From CAVYVZ01 sp963772065 (lineage in GTDB: Bacteria; Acidobacteriota; Vicinamibacteria; Vicinamibacterales; UBA2999), in NCBI GenBank assembly GCA_963772065.1, contig CAVYVZ010000001.1, positions 186,001-250,000 on the forward strand: a DNA stretch of 64,000 bases, given 5' to 3'. The notes under the pieces were generated by a model. It made no database searches. It saw only the letters and a list, made by a program, of their open reading frames with translations, and was not told where the DNA came from. A program made the translations under genes and the position numbers. Below are positions 16,607 through 26,737 of the stretch, in pieces; within the stretch, counting starts at the first letter, position 1, and each line of letters begins with the position of its first letter.

Positions 16607-19274
16607 ATGGTGAGACGACTATTGGTCCCGGCCGCGCTGATTGGAACACTGGCGCTTGCCGCGATAGCCGCTCCAATCGCCCAAAGTTCCGTTCCCGCGC
16701 CTGAGTCGGTGCTCGGATTTGCACCCTGCGCCGACTACAAGCTGGCCACCTACGAGACGATCGCGGACTACTTCCGCAAGCTCGATGCGGCGAGCGATCG
16801 CATGCAGATCCTCGAGATTGGCAGGACGGCCGAGGGTCGGACCCAGATCCTGACGGTGATTTCCTCCGAAGAGAACCTGCGCAATCTGACCAAATACAAA
16901 CAGATTGCGCGCATGCTCGCCCTCAACCGCGACGAGAACGGGCGGCCGCTCACCGACGAGCGGGCGCGTCAGCTGGCGCGCGACGGCAAGGCGATCATGT
17001 GGGTCGACTTCGGCCTCCACGCCACGGAGGTGGCGCACGCGCAGACGGCGCCCTGGATGGCGTGGAAGGCGGTGACCGAAGAGACCGACGAGATGCGGGA
17101 GATCCGCGACAAGGTGATCTTCGTTCTCGTCCCGAACATGAATCCCGACGGCGGCACGCTGGTCGCCAACTGGTATATGAAACACGTCGGCAAGCCGTGG
17201 GAGATGCAGCTGCCGGAGCTGTACCAGAAGTACGTGGGGCACGACAACAACCGCGACTGGTTCATGTTCAACCAGCCCGAGTCCAAGAACATCGCCAGGC
17301 AACTCTACGAGGAGTTCTTCCCGCAGATTGTCTACAACCAGCACCAGACGGCGCCTTTTCCGGCGCGCATCTTCGTGCCGCCGTTCGAGGACCCCGCGAA
17401 CTTCAACATCCCGCCGCTCGTGATGCGCGGCATCAACACCGTCGGCGACGCGATCACGCGCAGACTCGATCAGGAGGGCAAGGTCGGCGCCGTCTCGCGC
17501 GTGAGCTTCGACACGTGGTGGAACGGCGGAATGCGCACCGCCCCGTACTTCCACAACATGGTGGGCATCCTGACGGAGACGGCGCACGCCACGGCAACGC
17601 CCGCCGACTACGATCCCGCGCGCTTCCCGCGGCGCTTCTCGAATGGGGAATCGACGCTGGAGCCGAGCACGTACTACCCGAGCCCGTACAAGGGCGGGCA
17701 CTGGACGCTCCGCAATTCCTGCGAATACATGATCACCGGATCGATGGCCGTGCTCGACATCGGCGCGAAGCGGCGGCAGGAATGGCTGTACGACATCTAC
17801 CAGATGGCTCGCGACGCAATGAAGGAGGGAGCGAACGAGCACTACGTCATTCCCGCCGAGCAGTGGGATCCGAACGCGGCGGTGCGCATGGTCAACGTGC
17901 TGCGGCTCGGAGGCGTCGAGATCGAGCGGGCCACGGCTTCCTTTGCGGCGAACGGCAAGCAGTACGGCGCCGGCTCATTCATCATCCGGGGCGCGCAGCC
18001 GTTTCTCCCATACGTCCGCGACCTGCTGAACGTGCAGGTGTATCCCGACCGCCGGCTGTACCCGGATGGTCCGCCCGAACCGCCGTACGATGTCAGCGGC
18101 TGGACGCTCAACATGCAGATGGGCGTCGCCGTGGACAAGCTGACGAGCGGCGCGGTCACCGCCCAAACCGAACGCGTCACGACCGCCGCGTACGCCCCTG
18201 GCACCTTGAGCGGCACTGCGAAGGCCGCGTATGCCATCGATCCGCGCACCAACGAAGCGTTCATCGCCGTGAATCGCCTGCTGAAGGCCGGCGACGCCGT
18301 GTATCGCGCGACGGCCGGCGTCACGATCGCCGGAAAGAGCTGGCCCGCGGGGACGTTCCTGGTGGCGTCAGGACAAGGGACGCATGCGCGAGTCGAGCAG
18401 GCGGCAAAGGCACTCGGGCTGCGCGTGGAGGCTCTCGAGAGCACACCCGCCGGCGAGATGGTGCGCGTCAAGGCACCGCGCGTCGGGCTCTACAACACGT
18501 GGGGCGGCAACATGGACGAGGGCTGGACCCGATGGGTGCTCGAACAGGTACCAGTTCCCGTACACCACGCTGCGCGACAAGGACATTCGCAGCGGTGGAC
18601 TGCGGGCGAAGTTCGATGTGATCCTGCTGCCCGACGCCAGCTACGAAAGCATGACGACGGGCCTCGCCGCCGGATCCATGCCCGACGAATACGTCGGCGG
18701 CATGACGCCGCGCGGCGTGACCAACCTGCTCCAGTTCGCGGCCGACGGTGGCACCCTCGTGGCGCAGGACAGCGCGAGCGAGCTGCCGCTGACCATCATG
18801 GGCCTGCCGATCCGCAACAGCGTCGCGAGCCTGCGGAACAACGAGTTCTACATCCCCGGCGCGCTCCTCCGCGTGAGCGTCAACAACACCAACCCGGTTG
18901 CGTGGGGAATGCCGGCCGAAGTGGCCGGGTTCTTCACGCACAGCCCGGTATTCGAAGTGGGCCGCCCCCGCCGCCGATTCGCCGATCCCGACGAAGTCGA
19001 TCCGCCAAAGCCTGCGGGTATCAACATCGTCGCCACGTACCCCGCCAAGGATGTGCTCATGAGCGGCTGGGTGATGGGCGAGCGGTATCTGCACAACAAG
19101 GCGGCCGTCATAGAAGCCAGCGTCGAGAAGGGGCGCGTCGTGCTGCTTGGCGTCCGCGCCCAACATCGCGGCCAGCCGCACGCGACGTTCAAGCTGCTCT
19201 TCAACTCGATCTATCTGGGAGCCTCGGAGAAGGCGGCGATGGGTCAGCGACAGACGGAAGCCGGGCAACGCTGA
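16607..19274 (+). CDS. Secreted M14-family zinc carboxypeptidase-like peptidase, single frameshift
   Basis: CGGAGGA lies 7 bases before the ATG at 16607. A signal peptide (RRLLVPAALIGTLALAAIAA) precedes an M14 fold with zinc ligands H138 and E141 in GLHATEVAHAQ and a later His in VYNQHQTAPFPARIF. MNPDGG and HDNNRDWFMFNQPES are further M14-type signatures. After about residue 650 the C-terminal part (VGLYNTWGGNMDEGWTRWVL, LPDASYESM, ATYPAKDVLMSGW, GRVVLLGVRAQHRGQ) looks like the glutamine-amidotransferase-like domain often attached to bacterial M14 peptidases. One extra G at 18547-18548 breaks the frame between WVLEQ and YQFPYTTLRD. Corrected length is 888 aa, as expected for this subgroup. 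The substrate is probably peptide nutrient outside the inner membrane. Confidence 0.88.
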
Positions 19275-19358
19275 ACTACGAGGGTTGTAACCTTATGTCT
19301 TTGCGCCATAACGGGTAAACGCCACAGCCCGGCAGGGCGTATTCTGGTTCAGTCAACC

Positions 19359-19792
19359 ATGAACCACCGATTTTCTCCCCCTGGCGGGCCGCCGCCCTGG
19401 CCCTCCTTCTGGCCGCCGTGGCCGCGCCTGCAGCGGCTCAGGGCAAGTGGTGGCAGACGGAGCGATTCCGCCAGAAGCTGGAGCTCACCGACGATCAGGT
19501 TTCGCGCATCGAAGAGGTCTTCCAGTCCGCGATTCCTCACCTGCGCGAACAGAAAAAGGCTCTGGATCGCCTCGAATCACAGCTGTCGCGGCTCATCGAT
19601 ACGTCGGCCGACGAAGCGGCCGTGATGCTCGAAGCCGATCGCGTGGAGGCGGCACGCGCCGAGCTCAGCAAGGCGCGCACACGCATGCTGCTTCGCATGC
19701 GGCGGGTCCTCACCGCGGAACAACGGGTCAAGCTCGGAGCCCTGCACGAGGAATGGGAGCGCGAGCGGAAGCGCGACGACCACCGGAAGTAA
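19359..19792 (+). CDS. Spy/CpxP-like periplasmic protein, one base missing in the signal peptide
   Basis: The mature part is mostly helical and basic (KWWQTERFRQKLELTDDQ), with LTAEQRVKLGALHEEWERER near the end. This is the LTxxQ hairpin pattern of Spy/CpxP-like chaperone or metal-stress proteins. The ATG at 19359 is out of frame with it. Adding one C in the CCCCC run near 19384 gives a continuous signal peptide, MNHRFSPPW, then RAAALALLLAAVAAPAAAQ. The corrected product is 144 aa. The gene ends 7 bases before the TolC-like gene and so is likely the first gene of the efflux operon. This suggests an envelope-stress or metal-related role (inference). Confidence 0.8.
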
Positions 19793-19799
19793 CACGAAC

Positions 19800-21592
19800 A
19801 TGAAACAGCACATGTTGATTCGATTGACGGCGCTCGTGCTCGTCAGCGCGGCCGGGGCGGTGCCCGCATTCGCCCAGGACGCGAGCGATTCGATGCGTCT
19901 CGACACTATCGCGCGCGAAGCAGCCCGCCGCTTCGCCGAGGCCCGCGTCGCCGGGTCCGACCAGACGCGGCCGACCGCGCCTGCTTCCGCCCCCGGGGCG
20001 GAAGTTCCGATCACGCTGGACGAGGCTGTCGCCCGTTCGCTCGAGCGGAACCTGGATATCGCAGTCGAGCGCCTCAATCCGCGCACGTTCGACTTCTCCA
20101 TCGCCGCGCTGGCCGCGAACTACCGTCCGACTGTCAATTCGACGGTGGCGAGCCGCAGCGTCACGACATTCACCTCGACTCAGACGGCGGGCGGCGACAT
20201 GCTCATCACCGATACGTTCACCGGCAACACCGGCGTGTCGCAGAACATCCCTTGGGGCGGCGGCAGCCTGACGGTGGGCTTCAACAACAACCGCATCGAG
20301 AATTCCAACCTGTTCGCGACACGCAACCCAACGCTCAACACCACGTTGAACGCGGCGTACGTTCAGCCGTTGCTGCGCGGTTTTCGCACCGACAACGTCC
20401 GCTCCCAGCTCGTCGTCTCGCGCCTGAACCAGCAGATTTCCGAAATCACGCTCCGCGGCACGATCGTCAGCACCCTCGCGAGCGTGCGCAACGCCTACTG
20501 GGATCTCGTCTTCGCCATCCAAGCGGTCGAGGTCGCGCAGCGTTCGCTCGATCTCGCGACGAAGCTCGTTGAGGACAACCGATCGCGCGTCGAAGTCGGC
20601 ACGATGGCGCCGATCGACGTCGTCCAGGCGCAGGCGGAAGAAGCGACGCGGCGGCAGACTGTGGTGCAGGCGCAGAGCGAACCATCGGACCGCGGAGCTC
20701 GTACTGAAGCGGCTGATCGTCAGCGGCACGGATGATCCGCTCTGGACGGCTTCGGTGAATCCGGTGGACCGGCCCTCCTTCACACCCGGCCGCACTCGAT
20801 GTCGAAAGCGCGGTCAGGCGCGCGCTTGGCGGACGCACCGACCTCGAGCAGTCGCGCCGCACGCTGCGGGCGAACGACGCGACGCTGAAGAATCTCGTCG
20901 ATCTGCAGCTTCCGGCGCTCGACCTCACAGCCAGCTATGGGCTGGCCGGGATCGGCGGCATCCAGTTCGTGCGTGCGCCAGGGTCGCTCGGCGGCAACAT
21001 CATCGGTCAGACGAACACGAGCTACGGTGGCGCCCTGGACACGTTGTTCGATCGCTCGGCGCCCACGTGGAACCTCTCACTCGCGTTCAGCTATCCGATC
21101 GGCACGAGCGCCGCCAATGCGAACGCGGCCCGCGCCCGTCTCCAGCAGCAGCAGACGATGGCGCAGACGAAGCAGCTCGAGCTGCAAATCGCCACCGAGG
21201 TGACGAATGCGGCGCTTCAGGTGCAGGCGACGCAGGAGCGTTACCAGGCCGCGACGGTCGCGCGCGAGCTGGCCGACAGGCGCCTCGAAGCCGAGCAGAG
21301 CAAATTCGAGGTCGGCATGTCCACCAACTTCTTCGTGGTCCAGGCACAGCGCGATCTCGCCGACGCACAGAATGGGGAGCTTCGCGCGCTGCTCGACTTC
21401 CGCAAGGCGCAGGTCGACTTCGATCGCGTGCAGGAAGCGCCCGCGGCCCGCGGCGCGGGCGGCGTCACGACGATCACGGGCGGCGGCGGCGGAACGACGC
21501 GAACCGGCGCTACGACCGGCACAGGCGGAACGTTGGCGGTCAGGGTCAGGGAGGCCAGGGTGGCCAGGGCGGCGGTGGAAATTAGTTTATGA
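19800..21592 (+). CDS. TolC-family outer membrane efflux protein, two or three frameshifts
   Basis: This is the outer-membrane channel of the tripartite pump. A signal peptide (LIRLTALVLVSAAGAVPAFA) is followed by ITLDEAVARSLERNLDIAVE, the first TolC helix. Strand and helix segments repeat: YVQPLLRGFRTDN, then AYWDLVFAIQAVEVAQRSL; DATLKNLVDLQLPALDLTAS and SLAFSYPIGTSAANANAARA come in the second half. Extra bases near 20679 and 20786 put three segments in three frames; removing both gives about 596 aa, normal for an OEP protein. The last 20 codons read RVREARVARAAVEISL, but another frame gives a Gly/Gln-rich tail (GGQGQGGQGGQGGGG) ending at 21585, suggesting a third indel. The stop overlaps the next gene. 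Confidence 0.88.
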
Positions 21593-22812
21593 AGAGAGTC
21601 GTAATCATTGCGGCGGTTGCCATCGCCGCGCTCGTGGCGGTGGCATTCTACGCGGGCGTCTTCTCGCGGGAGCCGGCGGAAGCGGCGACGCCGAACTCGG
21701 CAGACGGGCGACCGGCGGCAGGCGCTGGGGGCGGCGCATTCGCGCGGGCGCCGATGACCGTCGAACTGGCGCCGACGAGCCGTGCCGATGTGGCCCAGAC
21801 ACTTACCGTCGTGGGAAATCTGATCGGCGAGCAGACCGTCGCCGTCGTCCCGAAGACCGCCGGGCGCCTGGAGAATGTCTTCGTCAAGCTGGGCGACTCC
21901 GTGTCGCGAGGCCAACGCATCGCCAAGATCGAGGACCGCGAGATCCTGGAGCAGGTCAAACAGGCGGAGGCTGCATACGAGGTCGCGCGCGCGACGATCC
22001 GCCAGCGTGAAGCAGATCTGAAATTCGCGGAAACGAATCTCAATCGCTCGCAGGAGCTGTTCGGTCGCCAGCTGCTGCCCAGGCAGACGCTCGACGACGC
22101 GGATGCACGCCACCAGGCTGCCGTGGCGCAGCTCGAGCTCACGCGTGCCCAGCTCACCCAGTCGCAGGCGCGTCTCGACGAGCTTCGCATCACGCTCAGC
22201 AACACGATCATCTCGTCGCCCGTGAACGGCTTCGTGGCGCGCCGCAACGCCGATGCCGGCGCATACGTGTCGCAGAATCAGCCGGTCGCCGACGTGGTGG
22301 ACATCAGCATCGTGCGGCTCGTCGCGAACATCGTCGAGAAAGACCTGCGGCGCATCGAGGCCGGCGAAGCGGCGCGCGTCGAGGTCGACGCATTCCCGGG
22401 CGAGACATTCAACGGACGCGTGGCACGCGTGGCGCCCGTGCTCGACCCGGCCACGCGGACCGCGCAGATCGAGGTGGAGATCCCGAACCCGGGCAACCGG
22501 TTGAAGCCTGGCATGTATGCGCGCGTAAGCCTGACGATCGAGCAGCGCGCCAAGGCGCTCACGGTGCCGAGCAATGCCCTCGTCAATATCGAAGGCCGGC
22601 GTGGCGTGTTTCTCGCGCAGAACAATACGGCCGCGTTTCGCCCCGTCGACGTCGGCATCGAGGACGCGGTGCGCGTCGAGGTCCTCAACGGCATCAAGGA
22701 CGGCGACCGCGTCGTGACGACGGGAGCGGGCGCCCTGCAGCACGGCGATCGCATCATCATCGCGGGCGCCGGAGCAGGAAGCGGTCGCGGCGCGCGGACG
22801 CAGTCACGCTGA
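21589..22812 (+). CDS. RND efflux membrane fusion protein (HlyD family)
   Basis: The 407-residue adaptor spans the periplasm and links the pump with the TolC-like channel. It has an N-terminal membrane anchor (VVIIAAVAIAALVAVAFYAG). A first lipoyl half (TVVGNLIGEQTVAVVPKTAG) precedes an alpha-hairpin of about 100 residues (ILEQVKQAEAAYEVARATIR onward). The second lipoyl half is IISSPVNGFVARRNADAGAY, and the beta-barrel contains EVDAFPGETFNGRVARVAP. Its ATG overlaps the TolC stop, and the pump gene begins 16 bases downstream. It has no acyl-accepting Cys, so it is membrane-anchored. The substrate class cannot be told from sequence here. Confidence 0.93.
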   Translation: MKRVVIIAAVAIAALVAVAFYAGVFSREPAEAATPNSADGRPAAGAGGGAFARAPMTVELAPTSRADVAQTLTVVGNLIGEQTVAVVPKTAGRLENVFVKLGDSVSRGQRIAKIEDREILEQVKQAEAAYEVARATIRQREADLKFAETNLNRSQELFGRQLLPRQTLDDADARHQAAVAQLELTRAQLTQSQARLDELRITLSNTIISSPVNGFVARRNADAGAYVSQNQPVADVVDISIVRLVANIVEKDLRRIEAGEAARVEVDAFPGETFNGRVARVAPVLDPATRTAQIEVEIPNPGNRLKPGMYARVSLTIEQRAKALTVPSNALVNIEGRRGVFLAQNNTAAFRPVDVGIEDAVRVEVLNGIKDGDRVVTTGAGALQHGDRIIIAGAGAGSGRGARTQSR

Positions 22813-22828
22813 TTTCATAGAGCAACCC

Positions 22829-25800
22829 ATGAGCATTCCTCGCCTCGCCATCCATCGACCTGTCACGATGTTCATGATCTCGGCGGTGATCACCCTGCTC
22901 GGGTTGATCTCGCTGATGCGCCTTCCGGTGGATCTGATGCCGGATGTCAGCTTCCCCGCCATCACGGTCCGCGTCGGCTACCAGGGTGTCGGCCCCCTCG
23001 AGATGGAGGAGCTCGTGACGCGCCCCATCGAGCAGGCGGTCAGCGCCGTGGCCGGCCTCCAGCGGCTCGAGTCGACCTCGTCCGAGGGCAACAGCCGGAC
23101 GACGCTCAACTTCTCCTGGGGCACCGACCTGGCGGAAGCCGCCGACGACGTGCGGTCGCGGATCGATCGGATCCGGGCGCGGCTGCCGGAAGAAGCGGAT
23201 CCGCCGATCATCTTCAAGTTCGACTCGACGTCCTTCCCGATCATGGGGCTCGGCCTCGAGGGCGACTTCGACCCGGTCACGCTGCGCGAGATGGCGCAGA
23301 ACGAGCTTTCGCAGCGAATCGAGCGCGTGCCTGGCGTTGCGGCTGTGACCATCGACGGCGGCCTCCGGCGCCAGATCCATGTGTCGCTCTCCAAGGAAAA
23401 AATCACCGCGCTGAACCTCTCGGTCAGCCGCGTGGTCACCCTGCTGCGCACCGAGAACCAGAACATGCCGCTCGGCGAAGTGGACGAAGGCGACTCGACC
23501 TTCCTGCTTCGCAGCCAGGGCCAGTTCACCAACCTCGACGACATCCGCAGCCTGGTGGTGCTGACCAAGGACGGCGTGCCGGTCTACATGCGCGACATCG
23601 CCGACGTCACCGACTCGACGGAGGATCGCCGCTCCTTCATGCGCATCAACGGCCGTCCGGGCGTGCGGATGCGGGTGCAGAAGCAGTCGGGCGAGAACAC
23701 CGTCGCGATCGCCGCCGGGGTCAAGGCCGAGATCGAGCGCATCAACCGCGAGGTGGCGGGCGTGCGGATCAACGTCCTGGATGACAGCGCGCTCTTCATC
23801 GAACGCGCGATCAACAACGTGCAGGAGCACGCGCTCATCGGCTCGATCCTCGTGATTCTGATCATCTTTGCGTTCCTCCGCGACTGGCGCGCCACGGTGA
23901 TCGTGTCGACGTCGATCCCGATCTCCGTGATCGGCACCTTCGCGCTGCTCTACTTTGCCGGCTTCACGCTGAACACGATGACGTTCGGAGGACTGGCCCT
24001 CGGCATCGGGATGATCGTGGACGCCGCCATCGTGGTGCTGGAGAACACGCACCGGCATCTCGATATGGGCAAGGACCGCATGACGGCGGCGATCGACGGC
24101 GCCGAGGAGGTGTGGTCGGCCATTCTCGCGTCCACGCTGACGCACATCGCGGTCTTCATTCCGCTGCTGTTCCTGAGCGGCGTGTCGAGCGTCCTGTTCA
24201 CGCAGCTCTCGATCGTCGTCATGTTCTCGCTGTCGATGTCGCTGTTCGTCGCCGTGACCATCGTGCCGGTCCTCTGCTCGCGCTGGCTCACCGCGCACGA
24301 CAAGAGCGCGCGCGCGGGAGTCATGGCGCGCTTCTATCACGCCAGCGAGCTGTTCCTGCAGGGAATGGACGACCGCTACCGCCGAATCATCCATACGACG
24401 CTCGCGCATCGCCCCACGGTGATCGGCATCAGCATCGCGCTCGTCGTCGTCGCGATTGTGCTCCTCCCCATGGTCGGCTTCGAGCTCGTGCCGCAGGCCG
24501 ATGAAGGCGAAGTGCGGGTCGACGTGGAGCTCCCCGTCGGAACTCGCATCGAGCGCACCGAGGCGGTCGTCCTTCGACTGGAGGAGATGATTCGCCAGTC
24601 GGTGCCCGAGTCGACGATGCTCATTACCAGCGCGGGAAGCGGCGGCGGCATGGGCGGCGGCGGGTTCGGCGGTGGTGGCAGCCATCGTGGCGAGTTCCAG
24701 ATCCGATTGGTGCCGCGTGAAGAACGCGAGCGCACGAACGACGAGATTGCGCAGGGGCTGCGGCGTCAGCTCTCCGGGCTCGCGGGCGTCATCATCCGGG
24801 CGCGTCCCTCGGGAGGGAACTTCCAGATGAACCGCATGCTCGGCGGCGGCGATTCGCGCCTCGCTCTGGAGATTCGCGGGCACGACCTCGACGATGCGCG
24901 GCGGCTGGCACAGGAGGCCCGCAGCGTCATGCAGACCACCCCCGGCGTCGCGGACGTGCGGATCGGACGCGAAGAGGGCCGTCCCGAGATTTCGATCCGC
25001 GTCGACCGGCCCAAAGCCGCGCTCTTCGGCCTGAGCGTGACCGGGGTGGCCGAGACCATTCAGACGAACGTCGCCGGCACGCAGGCGGCCTTCTATCGTG
25101 AGCGCGGCAACGAGTACCCCATCGTGGTGCGCCTGCGCGAAGCCGACCGCGAGCGGATTCGCGACGTCGAGGACGTGCTCCTCAGCACCCCTGGCGGCCA
25201 GGTCGTACCGGCGAAGAACCTCATGGTGGTCGATCGCGAGACCGGTCCGGTCCAGATCGAGCGGAAGAACCAGGAACGGATTACCCGGGTCAACGCGGAA
25301 ACCGAAGTGACGCTGAGCGAGGCGGTCACCGCCGTGCAGGATCGGGTCGGGCAACTGCGGATGCCGCAGGACTTCTCGGTCGGCTTCGGATCGGAAGTCG
25401 AAGAGCAGACATCTGCCTTCCGGCAGCTGCAGGTGATGCTGATTCTGGCGATCATCCTCGTCTACGCCGTCATGGCGTCGCAGTACGAGTCGCTGCGCGA
25501 CCCGTTCATCATCATGTTCTCGGTTCCGGTGGCGGCGATCGGCGTCGTGCTGTCGCTGCTGCTCACCGGCACGGCGTTCAGCCTTCAGGCCTACATCGGC
25601 GTCATCATGCTGGCCGGCATCGTCGTCAGCAATGCGATTCTGCTCGTCGACTACACCAACACCCTGCGGCGCCGCGATGATTACTCGATTCGCGATGCCG
25701 TCGAGTTGGCGGGCCGGACGCGCCTGCGGCCGATCCTGATGACGTCGCTCGCCACCATGCTCGGTCTGGTACCGATGGCGCTCGGGATTGGCGAAGGCGC

Positions 25801-25939
25801 CGAGCTGCAGGCGCCGCTCGCGCGGGTGGTGATCGGCGGCCTGCTCGCGTCAACCTGCGTGACGCTCGTGCTCGTTCCGGCGGTCTATACGCTGTTCGAG
25901 GAGGGCTGGAAGGGGCTGTTCAGGAAGGCCGCTCACTGA
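22829..25939 (+). CDS. RND-family efflux transporter, inner-membrane pump
   Basis: At 1036 residues this is a full-length AcrB/HAE1-type proton-driven exporter. It begins SIPRLAIHRPVTMFMISAVI, TM1, followed by a large periplasmic loop with VRVGYQGVGPLEMEELVTRP. TM4 carries GGLALGIGMIVDAAIVVLEN. Only one Asp (VDAA rather than VDDA) is present at the usual DD pair, as in several uncharacterised acidobacterial members. The second half repeats this layout. A Gly-rich insert of about 20 residues (about 605-625, GSGGGMGGGGFGGGGSHRG) lies in the second periplasmic loop. The gene is third or fourth in the operon after the Spy-like, TolC-like and adaptor genes. Its end overlaps a convergent small gene by 20 bases. 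Confidence 0.94.
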   Translation: MSIPRLAIHRPVTMFMISAVITLLGLISLMRLPVDLMPDVSFPAITVRVGYQGVGPLEMEELVTRPIEQAVSAVAGLQRLESTSSEGNSRTTLNFSWGTDLAEAADDVRSRIDRIRARLPEEADPPIIFKFDSTSFPIMGLGLEGDFDPVTLREMAQNELSQRIERVPGVAAVTIDGGLRRQIHVSLSKEKITALNLSVSRVVTLLRTENQNMPLGEVDEGDSTFLLRSQGQFTNLDDIRSLVVLTKDGVPVYMRDIADVTDSTEDRRSFMRINGRPGVRMRVQKQSGENTVAIAAGVKAEIERINREVAGVRINVLDDSALFIERAINNVQEHALIGSILVILIIFAFLRDWRATVIVSTSIPISVIGTFALLYFAGFTLNTMTFGGLALGIGMIVDAAIVVLENTHRHLDMGKDRMTAAIDGAEEVWSAILASTLTHIAVFIPLLFLSGVSSVLFTQLSIVVMFSLSMSLFVAVTIVPVLCSRWLTAHDKSARAGVMARFYHASELFLQGMDDRYRRIIHTTLAHRPTVIGISIALVVVAIVLLPMVGFELVPQADEGEVRVDVELPVGTRIERTEAVVLRLEEMIRQSVPESTMLITSAGSGGGMGGGGFGGGGSHRGEFQIRLVPREERERTNDEIAQGLRRQLSGLAGVIIRARPSGGNFQMNRMLGGGDSRLALEIRGHDLDDARRLAQEARSVMQTTPGVADVRIGREEGRPEISIRVDRPKAALFGLSVTGVAETIQTNVAGTQAAFYRERGNEYPIVVRLREADRERIRDVEDVLLSTPGGQVVPAKNLMVVDRETGPVQIERKNQERITRVNAETEVTLSEAVTAVQDRVGQLRMPQDFSVGFGSEVEEQTSAFRQLQVMLILAIILVYAVMASQYESLRDPFIIMFSVPVAAIGVVLSLLLTGTAFSLQAYIGVIMLAGIVVSNAILLVDYTNTLRRRDDYSIRDAVELAGRTRLRPILMTSLATMLGLVPMALGIGEGAELQAPLARVVIGGLLASTCVTLVLVPAVYTLFEEGWKGLFRKAAH

Positions 25940-26153
25940 GCGCAATCGGCAGCACAATGCCGACGATCGCGGCGATCACGGCAAGAAAGTAGACCAATCC
26001 CACCACCGCCGCGCGAAACACGGCTCGCGCGGTGGTTCCTTCGTACGCCCGTCGAAGGGCCAGCACGAAATACACCACCGACCCCACCGTCGCCGCCGCC
26101 TCGATCGCATCAGCCACGAAAGGGACCGGCCGCGCATAGCTTGTATGGCTCAC
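25920..26153 (-). CDS. Small two-helix membrane protein, 77 aa
   Basis: The ATG overlaps the folK stop (ATGA), indicating translational coupling. Residues 14-35 (AIEAAATVGSVVYFVLALRR) and 45-70 (VVGLVYFLAVIAAIVGIVLP) are hydrophobic, with a basic loop (RRAYEGTTARAVFRA) between. I do not recognise the family. The 3' end overlaps the RND pump gene by 20 bases. A real gene is supported by the coupling and clean topology. Confidence 0.55.
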   Translation of the reverse strand: MSHTSYARPVPFVADAIEAAATVGSVVYFVLALRRAYEGTTARAVFRAAVVGLVYFLAVIAAIVGIVLPIALSERPS

Positions 26154-26602
26154 GCGAGCGCCTCCAGGAGCGCGCTGACGGTGCGACCGGACACGGGATC
26201 GACCCAGTCCGGCGCGACTTCCGACAACGGCGCGAGCACGAATCGCCGCTCGCGGAAGCGCGGATGCGGCACGGTGAGGCCCGGCGCATCGATCACGTCG
26301 CCATTGTAGAGAATCAGATCAAGATCGATCGTGCGCGGCGCGCCTCGGTACGGCCGCTCGCGCCCGAGCGCGCGCTCGATTGCAAGCAACTCCGCCAGAA
26401 GCGCCTGCGGCGCGAGTCGGGTCTTCCCTGCCAACGCCGCGTTCAGGAATGTGGGCTGAACGCCGACGCCTTCCGGCTCCGTTTCGTGGAAGGAGGACAG
26501 GTGGAGGTCGGTTACGGAGGCGGCCAGCCGTTCGGCCGCATCTCGCAGATTGCGCTCGCGATCACCCAGGTTGCTGCCCAGGGCTATCGCGACGCGAGTC
26601 AT
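26150..26602 (-). CDS. folK: 2-amino-4-hydroxy-6-hydroxymethyldihydropteridine pyrophosphokinase
   Basis: FolK transfers pyrophosphate from ATP to hydroxymethyl-dihydropterin in folate synthesis. The ATG at 26602 gives TRVAIALGSNLGDRERNLRD. The start is supported by this family signature and follows a repeat-filled gap; the reading frame continues further upstream through the repeat but is not real. FHETEPEGVGVQPTFLNAAL and the HPPK signature RPYRGAPRTIDLDLILYNG are present, then VPHPRFRERRFVLAPLSEVA. At 150 residues it is of normal length. The neighbours are a coupled small membrane protein downstream and a DksA pair upstream, and folP and folB are absent here. Confidence 0.94.
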   Translation of the reverse strand: MTRVAIALGSNLGDRERNLRDAAERLAASVTDLHLSSFHETEPEGVGVQPTFLNAALAGKTRLAPQALLAELLAIERALGRERPYRGAPRTIDLDLILYNGDVIDAPGLTVPHPRFRERRFVLAPLSEVAPDWVDPVSGRTVSALLEALA

Positions 26603-26737
26603 GTGGTGAGGTCGGATTGGTGATTTGACGATCGATCGGAATATCGATCCATCGAGGTATCGATGCCATTGCATCGATGATTCGATCATCGACATTCCAA
26701 TCGATGCTCAAATCATCAATCTGAGATCACAAACTGT
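26603..26737. repeat. ATCGAT-word palindrome between folK and the DksA-linked gene
   Basis: The left half (GATTGGTGATTTGACGATCG, then GAATATCGATCC) matches the reverse complement of the right half (GATTGATGATTTGAGCATCG, then GAATGTCGATG). Matching covers about 55-60 bases with scattered mismatches. Arms pair around CGATGCCATTGCATCG near 26671-26690. It is AT-rich compared with its surroundings. Both flanking genes are on the minus strand, so the element would be transcribed with them unless it ends transcription. Confidence 0.75.

Noticed and set aside
22757..25354. Long open frame of 865 codons on the minus strand across the RND pump
   Set aside because: It is antisense to a clear full-length transporter. 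Its His/Arg/Asp-rich composition is what antisense reading of a GC-rich gene gives, and no domain is visible.
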